From: a bacterium
GTDB taxonomy: Bacteria; ARS69
Direction: 5' to 3'
NCBI GenBank assembly: GCA_025774865.1
Contig: JALGZO010000091.1
Coordinates: 1-13,637, forward strand
Length of the DNA stretch: 13,637 nucleotides
Shown here: positions 7,923-13,637 of the stretch, piece by piece
Layout: each line of letters opens with the position of its first letter
How positions within the stretch are numbered: position 1 is the first letter of the stretch
Program-made: the position numbers and the translations under genes
The notes under the pieces: generated by a model
Databases searched by the model: none
What the model saw: only the letters and a program-made list of their open reading frames with translations
Told to the model about the DNA's origin: nothing

Positions 7923-9572
7923 ATGGCGCGAGCGTCGACTTCCGGCCGGACAGAACCCCTATCCGCGCTGCGCGGCGACGAGTCGATCGCCCGGGGGACG
8001 AAAGACGCGCTCGACGCGCTGCAGGCCTCGAACATCGTCGCCCGGATCGCGGAGGGGGATCATACGGTCTGGCGCGACGACCCGACCGAAATCGTGGATC
8101 GCCTCGGCTGGCTCACTGTTGCCGATGGGATGCGTGCTGCGGTCTCCGGGATTCGGGAGTTTGCCGAAGGGTTGGCCGCGGAAGGCGTGGAAGACGTGGC
8201 GCTGCTGGGGATGGGGGGATCCTCCCTGGCCCCGGAAGTCCTCCGCCGGACGTTCGGATCGGCCCCGGGATTTCCGCGACTCCACGTCCTGGACACCACT
8301 TCGCCGGCCTGGATTCGGCGGGTGACGGGGTCATTCCGCCCCGAGCTCGGCCACGCCATCGTCGCCAGCAAGTCGGGCTCGACGATCGAGGTCCGGACCC
8401 TGTTCGCGCATTTCGAAAGCGTCGCGGCCGAGGCCGGGGAAGAGCCCGGGAAGCGCTTCACCGCGATCACCGATCCCGGGACCGAACTGGACGCCCTCGC
8501 CGAGGCGAAGGGCTTTCGCCGGACGTTCCGGAATCCTCCCGACATCGGCGGGCGGTACAGCGCCCTGTCGTTCTTCGGCCTGGTGCCGGGTGGCGTCCTC
8601 GGTGTCGACATCATGGGGCTTCTGGATCGGGCGCGGGCCATGGCGGCGCAGTGCGAGCCGGGGGTGGCGGCCGCTTCGAACCCGGGCGCGCTCCTCGGGG
8701 CCCTGCTGGGAGCCGCCGCCCTCGCGGGTCGGGACAAGTTGTCGATTCTCCTCTCGCCGGGGATTTCGTCCTTCGGGTTGTGGGTCGAGCAGCTCGTGGC
8801 CGAGAGCACCGGCAAGGAAGGGCGAGGCATCGTTCCGGTGGTGGACGAGCCGGTCGCGTCGGCCTCGTGCTACGGACGGGATCGCCTGTTCGTCGCGTTG
8901 CGCCTCCACGGCGACGACAACGAAACGCTCGACCGGCAGATCGATTCGCTCGTGACGTCGGGACAGCCGGTGTACACGATCGACGTTCCGGACCGCCTCG
9001 CGCTCGGGGCCGAGATCTTCCGGTGGGAGCTCGCCACGGCGATCGCCGGACACCTGCTCGGCATTCAGCCGTTCGACCAGCCCGACGTGCAGTCGGCGAA
9101 GACTCTCACGTCCGAGATCCTCGACGCCTTGACCCACGGCGAAGCGCGCCCGGAGGCGGACAGCGGCGATCCGGTCGCTCTTCTGGACGAGGTGCGGGAG
9201 GGGGATTTCGTCGGAATCATGATCTACGGCGACCCCGACGAGGAGATCGAGCGCGCCGTGAACGAGCTGCGGCGAGCCCTGCAGGAGTCCCGTCGCGTGG
9301 CGACCACTTACGGAATCGGCCCACGGTTCCTTCACTCCACCGGGCAGCTCCACAAGGGATACTCGAATCGGTGCGCCTTCGTGCAGCTCGTACTCGAAGA
9401 GGCCCCGCTCCCGATTTCCGGAAGATCGTTCGGGTTCGGCGACCTGATGTCCGCGCAGGCGTCGGGCGATCTCCTCGCGCTGCGAGCGGCCGGGAAGCGC
9501 GTCGCGCGGCTCGCTCCGGGCGACTCTCCCGCGGGTTCTCTGCGTCGGCTGGCCGCGAGCGTCGGACCATGA
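7923..9572 (+). CDS. pgi: Glucose-6-phosphate isomerase, stand-alone form of the transaldolase-fused PGI type
   Basis: 549 residues starting at an ATG with AGGAGG four bases upstream. It carries two SIS folds of the phosphoglucose isomerase kind that is normally the C-terminal half of bifunctional transaldolase/PGI proteins (about 950 residues). Landmarks: GMGGSSLAPEV (96-106), LDTTSPAWIRRV (123-134), the sugar-phosphate loop SKSGSTIE (149-156), GGRYSALSFFGLVPGG (209-224), WVEQLVAESTGKEG (287-300), PFDQPDVQ (383-390) and STGQLHKG (472-479). No transaldolase barrel is present: upstream is only a short gap and the divergent yceI-like gene. It would interconvert glucose 6-phosphate and fructose 6-phosphate in the cytoplasm. 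Its TGA overlaps the glucokinase ATG (ATGA), so the two are translationally coupled. From memory the family has HKGG where this has HKGY. Activity is likely but not proven. Confidence 0.88.
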   Translation: MARASTSGRTEPLSALRGDESIARGTKDALDALQASNIVARIAEGDHTVWRDDPTEIVDRLGWLTVADGMRAAVSGIREFAEGLAAEGVEDVALLGMGGSSLAPEVLRRTFGSAPGFPRLHVLDTTSPAWIRRVTGSFRPELGHAIVASKSGSTIEVRTLFAHFESVAAEAGEEPGKRFTAITDPGTELDALAEAKGFRRTFRNPPDIGGRYSALSFFGLVPGGVLGVDIMGLLDRARAMAAQCEPGVAAASNPGALLGALLGAAALAGRDKLSILLSPGISSFGLWVEQLVAESTGKEGRGIVPVVDEPVASASCYGRDRLFVALRLHGDDNETLDRQIDSLVTSGQPVYTIDVPDRLALGAEIFRWELATAIAGHLLGIQPFDQPDVQSAKTLTSEILDALTHGEARPEADSGDPVALLDEVREGDFVGIMIYGDPDEEIERAVNELRRALQESRRVATTYGIGPRFLHSTGQLHKGYSNRCAFVQLVLEEAPLPISGRSFGFGDLMSAQASGDLLALRAAGKRVARLAPGDSPAGSLRRLAASVGP

Positions 9573-10558
9573 TTCTCGCGGTCGACATTGGCGGCACGAA
9601 GATACACGCGGCGCTCTACGAGGTGTCGGGTCATCGACTCGAGAAGAAGTCCGAGTCGCTGCTCGCCACCGCGGACGTCCCGTCGCCCGGCGACGCGCTC
9701 GCGAGCTTCGTACGAGACCACGACTCGGTGATCGAGGCCTGTGCGCTCGGCGTCGCCGGCCCGGTGCTCGGGGACCGTGTCCCCGGTTCGAACCTCCCGT
9801 GGGAGCTGAGAGGAGCGGAGGTCTCGAAGGCGCTCGGCGGCGTTCCCGTCCGCTTGCTCAACGACCTCGAGGCGGCGGGCTACGGCCTCGAGGCGGTCGC
9901 ACACGAAGATCTGGTGACGCTGCAGGCGGGGAATCGGGCGCCCGATGGCAATCGTGCGCTGGTCTCGCCGGGCACCGGACTCGGCGAGACGATTCTCGTG
10001 AAGCGCGACGGCCACTACCGTCCCGTCGTCTCGGAAGCGGGTCACGCGGACTTCGCCCCACGCACGGACGAGGAAGTGGAGCTCTGGCGTTGGCTGCGCG
10101 GCACGTGGGGGCGGGCGACTTGGGAGCGCGTCGTCTCCGGCCCCGGACTCGTGAACGTGTTCCTGTGGCTGCGGGAGTCCGGGCGCGTGACCGACGACTC
10201 CGGCATCGAGGCGCGGCCCGGCGACTCGGCCCCGGCCGCGCTCATCACGCGCGGCGCCCTCGAGGGAGGCTCCGCGATTTGCCGCGAGGCCCTCCGCATC
10301 TGGGTCGACGCGTTCGGCGCGGAGGCGGGCAACGTGGCGCTGCGCGGGGTGACGACGGGTGGCGTGTTTCTCGGCGGGGGGATTCCCGCGCGCGTGCTCC
10401 CGGCCCTGCAAGAGGGCAGCTTTCTTCGGGCGTTCTGCGACAAAGCGCCCCAGGACCGGCTGGCTGCCTCGATCCCGGTGCACGTCGTTCGCGACACGGA
10501 AACGACCCTTCGCGGGGCTGCCATCGTGGCGGCCGAACTGGCCGCCGTCCCGCGCTAG
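9569..10558 (+). CDS. glk: Glucokinase (Glk family)
   Basis: 329 residues, against 321 for E. coli Glk. The N-terminal phosphate-binding loop DIGGTK (6-11) begins right at the start, which supports the ATG at 9569. NDLEA (98-102) holds the catalytic Asp99. SPGTGLGE (133-140) is the second phosphate loop. EAGHADFAP (156-164) supplies Glu156 and His159, matching Glu157 and His160 of E. coli Glk. VSGPGLVNVF lies further on, and a TGGVFLGGGI stretch near the C-terminus completes the ATP-side fold. It is the Glk family (PF02685-like) rather than a ROK kinase, because the ROK zinc cysteines are absent. It phosphorylates glucose to glucose 6-phosphate, the substrate of the overlapping upstream gene. 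There is no good Shine-Dalgarno, so translation probably relies on coupling. The stop shares CTAG with the stop of the opposing gene. Confidence 0.93.
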   Translation: MILAVDIGGTKIHAALYEVSGHRLEKKSESLLATADVPSPGDALASFVRDHDSVIEACALGVAGPVLGDRVPGSNLPWELRGAEVSKALGGVPVRLLNDLEAAGYGLEAVAHEDLVTLQAGNRAPDGNRALVSPGTGLGETILVKRDGHYRPVVSEAGHADFAPRTDEEVELWRWLRGTWGRATWERVVSGPGLVNVFLWLRESGRVTDDSGIEARPGDSAPAALITRGALEGGSAICREALRIWVDAFGAEAGNVALRGVTTGGVFLGGGIPARVLPALQEGSFLRAFCDKAPQDRLAASIPVHVVRDTETTLRGAAIVAAELAAVPR

Positions 10559-12033
10559 ACCGCCCGCATGAAGCGGACATCGTACGCCGGAACCGTCAAT
10601 TCGAGACCAACTTCTCGGAGTTCTCTCCGGTTTCGCTCGAAGCCGTCCCCGGAGGTCAGATCCTCGATCCGGACAGAATCTTCGGCCCCGCCGGGCCGGT
10701 CGAGCGGGATCGACGCGGTGGCATCCCGATCCCCCAGGTTGGCCACCACGAGGACGGTCTCGTCGGCCCCCGACCATCGGCTTCCGACGAGCGCCGCCGC
10801 CGCGTGCTCCCCGGCGGCGTCGACCTCGACCGGGCTCCAGGCTCCCCGGTGGAGTGCGTCGCGCCCCAGGAGTGCGAGCAGCCGATCGTAGAAGCCGCGA
10901 ATCTCCGCGACCTCGGGTTCCCGCGGGGCTCGGCCGAGCTGCACCGGTGTGCGCACCCGACGCCCCTCCACCTGTCCCTCGAAGAAGAAGCGGAGGCCCG
11001 GGAGGGAGTAGGTGACGGCGGCCGCGGCGAAGAGACGCGGTCCGAGCGTCTCGGCCGCGCGAGGCTCGTCGTGGTTCTCTAGGAAGCGCACGCGGGTCGC
11101 GTGGTGGGCGACCGGCCGGGCGACCACGTCCCGGACCCCCGGAACGTCGACGGCGACGAGACGGTCGTAGAGCTCCTTGTCGTAGGCGAAGTCGAACCCG
11201 CGTTCGCAGAGGCGGTCTTCCAGCTCCCAGTAGACTTCGGCGATCAACGTCGACTCGGGATGGTCACGGCGTAGAGCGGGAATCGCTTCGGACCAGAAGT
11301 CACCGGAGCCCGAGAAGCCCCCCCAGGTCGATCCGAACACGTCCTCCAGAACGAGCATCGCCATGTCGCAGCGCATGCCGTCGCAGCGGGCCGCGACGTC
11401 GATCAACTGCGACGTCATCACTTCGCGGGTCTCCGGGCGGCGGTAGTCGAGCTGCACGGTGTCGGTCCAACCGGCGAAGTAGGGATCACGGCCGTGGGCG
11501 AACACGCGCTCCTCGCCGCCCGGTGTCGTATGGACGAACCAGTTTTCCGGTTCACGCTCCACGTCCGACAACGCGCCTCGCACGAATCGATCGGGGTGAT
11601 CGTCGAGCCAGCGGTGGTCGCACGCCAGGTGATTCGGAACGAAGTCGAGGACGAGACCGAGTCCGCGGGCTCGCAGCCGGTCGCGGAACGCCGCCAGCGC
11701 ATCGTCGCCGCCGAGGGACGCCGCCACCGAGTACTCGGCGATGGCGTAGGGCGATCCGTCCACGTCGTCCGGTCGCCAATCGGGCAAGACCCGGGTGTAC
11801 TCGCGCCCGAGCTCCGGGATCCGGAGGGCGAGGTCTCGCGCGGCCGCGCCGGTGTGCCAGACTCCCATCAGCCAGATCCCGTGGAAGCCGCGTGAGGCGA
11901 TTTCGCGGAGCACGGCATCCGGCACGTCGGCGAGCGTGATCGTTCCACCGGCGTCCTCCGCCAGCGCCCGCAGCCACGAGCGCGCCGGAATCTCGAGGAT
12001 CAGGGGGTGAGGCGTCCGACGGAGAAGATTCAT
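10555..12033 (-). CDS. GH13 alpha-amylase-family glycoside hydrolase, cytoplasmic
   Basis: 492 residues from the ATG at 12033, chosen because the family N-terminus (PLILEIPARSWL, then GFHGIWLMGVW) begins there; the frame is open to 12117, but those 28 residues match nothing. The four GH13 regions are present: region I DFVPNH (130-135), region II GMRCDMA with nucleophile Asp223, region III IAEVYW with acid/base Glu266, region IV FLENHDE with Asp322. A short beta domain follows from about 395. There is no signal peptide, so it acts inside the cell, on imported maltooligosaccharides or storage glucan; the exact specificity (amylase, glucosidase or transglycosylase) cannot be read. Glucose it released would feed the convergent glk-pgi pair. 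There is no clear Shine-Dalgarno before 12033. It diverges from an HTH gene and may be controlled by it. Confidence 0.9.
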   Translation of the reverse strand: MNLLRRTPHPLILEIPARSWLRALAEDAGGTITLADVPDAVLREIASRGFHGIWLMGVWHTGAAARDLALRIPELGREYTRVLPDWRPDDVDGSPYAIAEYSVAASLGGDDALAAFRDRLRARGLGLVLDFVPNHLACDHRWLDDHPDRFVRGALSDVEREPENWFVHTTPGGEERVFAHGRDPYFAGWTDTVQLDYRRPETREVMTSQLIDVAARCDGMRCDMAMLVLEDVFGSTWGGFSGSGDFWSEAIPALRRDHPESTLIAEVYWELEDRLCERGFDFAYDKELYDRLVAVDVPGVRDVVARPVAHHATRVRFLENHDEPRAAETLGPRLFAAAAVTYSLPGLRFFFEGQVEGRRVRTPVQLGRAPREPEVAEIRGFYDRLLALLGRDALHRGAWSPVEVDAAGEHAAAALVGSRWSGADETVLVVANLGDRDATASIPLDRPGGAEDSVRIEDLTSGDGFERNRRELREVGLELTVPAYDVRFMRAV

Positions 12034-12091
12034 GGCGGGAGGCTCGCGTCGCGGCGGGTCCGGTGGAATCGATCTCGCGGACTTGTACCAG

Positions 12092-12105
12092 AGGGGCTCG
12101 CCCCT
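12092..12105 (-). other. Leader hairpin upstream of the GH13 gene
   Basis: AGGGGC and GCCCCT are exact reverse complements around a two-base centre, and CCA/TGG just outside could extend the stem past a two-base bulge. It lies 59-72 bp before the GH13 ATG and just upstream of the -35 element of the divergent HTH gene. It may be a leader-RNA structure or simply GC-rich sequence. Confidence 0.3.
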
Positions 12106-12110
12106 GGCGA

Positions 12111-12139
12111 TTGACATCGCGAATCAGTACCTTTTTACT
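12111..12139 (+). promoter_or_regulatory. Sigma-70-type promoter of the HTH gene
   Basis: TTGACA (12111-12116, perfect -35), a 17-bp spacer, and TTTACT (12134-12139, 4 of 6 to TATAAT). A start near 12146 would give a leader of about 22 bases that contains the G-rich ribosome-binding site (GGGGGAGGG, 12155-12163). It is the best promoter in the window by eye. Confidence 0.7.
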
Positions 12140-12143
12140 GATT
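12122..12143. repeat. Perfect 8-6-8 inverted repeat across the promoter, probable operator
   Basis: AATCAGTA, CCTTTT, TACTGATT: 8-bp arms with no mismatch. The dyad covers most of the spacer and all of the -10 of the adjoining promoter, and its right end lies 25 bp before the start of an HTH protein gene. It is strikingly AT-rich against the local background. Position and symmetry suit a dimeric repressor that blocks its own promoter. Which protein binds is inference. It is not a terminator, as no T-tract follows. Confidence 0.65.
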
Positions 12144-12167
12144 GTCTCCTGTCCGGGGGAGGGCGTG

Positions 12168-12800
12168 ATGTCGCTCGAATCACCCGGCGCCGTCCTGCGT
12201 CTCGAAGTGCGCCCCGTCGTAGGCGCCCGTCCCGCGAGCTCCGATCAGATCGACGCCCGCCTCGCGGAGGCAAAGCGTCTCCTGGAGACCGGGGTGGCCC
12301 CGGGCCGTTGGGAACCCGAGGCGCCGCCAGGCGTCCGCGGTCGGATCCGGTTCGAGAGAGCCGCGGATGCGTTCCCGATGCTCCACGATCTTCGGAGTGC
12401 GCTCCGGGCGGACCCGTCGCCGGTGGCGCTCGATCTCGTCGCGGGGCTCGGCGCCGGGGACGAAGCCGAGGGACTGCGCCGGTCCGCGGATGCGGTCCGG
12501 GTGCTCGGACAAAAACGGCGTCAGCTCACGCGGGCCGTGACCGGCGACACGGACGCGGACGTCGTGCTCTCGGCGCTGTGCCGGATGCTCGACAACCTGA
12601 TCGGCGGCTGGACCGACGCCCAGTGGCAAGCGGTCCATCGCCGGGATCGAGGACTCACGCTGCAGCAGATCGGAGAGGAGCTCGGCATCGCGTATCAGAA
12701 CGTGAGCAAGCGCTTGATCGCGGCACGATACTCCCTCTACCAGGATGTGCTCGGCGCGGCCAGCCTCGTGTTCTCCAAGAACACCCGCCCCCGCCTCTGA
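12168..12800 (+). CDS. Small HTH protein, probably SatD-like regulator
   Basis: 210 residues from the ATG at 12168, preceded by GGGGGAGGG. The last third is a clear helix-turn-helix of the sigma-region-4/LuxR kind: GLTLQQIGEELGIAYQNVSKRLIAARYSLYQ (about 162-192). Before it, residues 55-160 recall SatD-family proteins: a degenerate LRSALR stretch, VALDLVAGLGAGDEA, RSADAVRVLGQKRRQ, then MLDNLIGGWTDAQWQAV. The usual N-terminal GDIVDS-type motif is not obvious, so the family call is tentative. There is no signal peptide or membrane segment. It diverges from the GH13 gene across 134 bp that hold its promoter and a perfect dyad, so autoregulation and control of GH13 are plausible. It converges, with a 105-bp gap, on a helical protein gene. 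The gap has only a 5-bp hairpin (12817-12830) and no terminator. Confidence 0.8.
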   Translation: MSLESPGAVLRLEVRPVVGARPASSDQIDARLAEAKRLLETGVAPGRWEPEAPPGVRGRIRFERAADAFPMLHDLRSALRADPSPVALDLVAGLGAGDEAEGLRRSADAVRVLGQKRRQLTRAVTGDTDADVVLSALCRMLDNLIGGWTDAQWQAVHRRDRGLTLQQIGEELGIAYQNVSKRLIAARYSLYQDVLGAASLVFSKNTRPRL

Positions 12801-12905
12801 CGAGTCCGGGGTCAGCCCCATTGCCATGGGCGGGTTCGCGATGACCGCGGATATGCGCGACGCGCTGCTTCGGGAGGTGGAGACGACCCCGCAGCCCGCC
12901 GCTCG

Positions 12906-13616
12906 TTAGGGAATGGGAACCGCCGTCCCGGCTGCTTTCTTGGCGATCCCGAGGACATTGATCTGCGCCGGGTCGGTCACCCCGTCGGCGAGTCGCTTGT
13001 GCGCTCGCGACCACGCGAGGACCGCGACCGTCGCCTGCCGGAGCGCCGCGTTGTACTGGTTGGCGATCGAGTCGAGCTCTCTCGTCTGTTCCCAGTAGAG
13101 ATCGATGTCGGGCTGCAGCTGGTCGCGGAGCTCCCGAATCGAGCGCAGCCGGAAGAGGAGGCGCTCCTCGATGGCTCTCATCTCCGTGGGCGAAACACCG
13201 TCGCTGGGATCGACGACCTCCGCCAGGCTCGGCTGGTTGGTCATCAGCGAGTCGATCGCGCTCGGGTCACCCTGCCGGTGGGCTCGGAGGTAGAAGACGT
13301 CGTGGATGCTCCGCACGAGCTCGTCCCGGAGACCGCGGTCCGCCTCCTTCACGGCTCCGTGGTCCGCTTCGATTCGTGCACGGGCGGCTTCGACGGCTTT
13401 GTCGAGCGCGTCCTTCGTCTCGTCGAACAGCTCGCCGGCGGCGAACGCGATCTCGTCCACGATGGGCTGCGCCGCGTTGAGTGCGTCCAGGAGGTTGGTC
13501 TGGGCCCGGACGTCGTCGACGATCGCGTCGAGCCTCTCGGTGGTGAGATTGAGATCCGGAACCGGCTTCTCGAGCACGGGGCGAAGCAGCCCGTCGAGGT
13601 AGTCCGCGAGCTCCAC
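12906..13616 (-). CDS. All-helical hypothetical protein
   Basis: 236 residues from a GTG at 13616 with GGAG six bases upstream (13623-13626 on the other strand). The frame stays open to the window edge, so the true start may lie outside and the gene may be partial. I do not recognise it. The chain is rich in Ala, Glu, Arg, Asp and Leu, has no cysteine, and shows neither signal peptide nor membrane segment. Two long helical stretches, about 25-115 and 143-212, are joined by a short Pro/Ser/Asp loop (118-142), and the charge pattern suggests a coiled coil or helical bundle. It ends in a Lys/Ala-rich tail with VPIP. It could be a structural or scaffold protein, but nothing in its sequence or neighbours points to a function. 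Confidence 0.7.
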   Translation of the reverse strand: MELADYLDGLLRPVLEKPVPDLNLTTERLDAIVDDVRAQTNLLDALNAAQPIVDEIAFAAGELFDETKDALDKAVEAARARIEADHGAVKEADRGLRDELVRSIHDVFYLRAHRQGDPSAIDSLMTNQPSLAEVVDPSDGVSPTEMRAIEERLLFRLRSIRELRDQLQPDIDLYWEQTRELDSIANQYNAALRQATVAVLAWSRAHKRLADGVTDPAQINVLGIAKKAAGTAVPIP

Positions 13617-13637
13617 GGACCGCTCCGGTCCCGAGAG

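Noticed and set aside
8331-10777. Long minus-strand frames over pgi and glk
   Set aside because: Both are shadows of well-supported genes on the plus strand and contain no recognisable family motifs.
12034-12117. 28-residue N-terminal extension of the GH13 protein
   Set aside because: It is outside the family's N-terminal pattern. The upstream ATG has AAGG 12 bases away, too far to be persuasive, but the absence of a good site at 12033 leaves some doubt.
12826-12909. 27-codon plus-strand ORF between the HTH gene and the helical-protein gene
   Set aside because: No Shine-Dalgarno, ATG inside a small hairpin stem, no recognisable sequence, and its stop overlaps the stop of the opposing gene; probably chance.
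1-13637. Search for tRNA, rRNA, CRISPR arrays, insertion sequences and attachment sites
   Set aside because: No cloverleaf-like segments, spaced direct repeats, transposase motifs or terminal inverted repeats were seen by eye on either strand.

Overview
The window is GC-rich bacterial DNA (my estimate, by eye, about two thirds G+C), densely coded, with no RNA genes, insertion sequences or CRISPR visible. Two large secreted proteins end in FlgD-like/T9SS-type C-terminal sorting modules, one of them after an FG-GAP/VCBS propeller and an ASPIC/UnbV domain. That combination, with the base composition, suggests an uncultured FCB-group or neighbouring lineage of the Eisenbacteria/Krumholzibacteria/Latescibacteria kind. 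This placement is inference; no marker gene in the window settles it.

Left part (1-5401), surface and secretion. The window opens inside a secreted protein with a PPC-like and a proprotein-convertase P domain, closed by a very clear intrinsic terminator. Facing it is a 735-residue VCBS/UnbV protein. Diverging from that gene is a 697-residue secreted protein of unknown function with eight cysteines in its middle third. The 210-bp divergent gap between the last two carries a perfect 15-bp palindrome.

Middle (5430-7778): ettA, an ABC-F ribosome-associated ATPase, then a convergent gene for an exported YceI-family lipid-binding protein.

Right part (7923-12800), glucose metabolism and its likely control. 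A stand-alone PGI domain of the type usually fused to transaldolase overlaps glucokinase by ATGA. Together they would take glucose to fructose 6-phosphate. Glucokinase runs head-on into a cytoplasmic GH13 alpha-amylase-family gene, and the two stop codons lie in one shared CTAG. The GH13 gene diverges from a small helix-turn-helix protein, probably SatD-like. The promoter of that gene is unusually good (TTGACA, 17 bp, TTTACT), and a perfect 8-6-8 inverted repeat lies across the spacer and the -10 element. This looks like a self-regulated divergent control region that may also govern alpha-glucan use. The window ends in an all-helical protein of unknown function. No gap between genes exceeds 210 bp.
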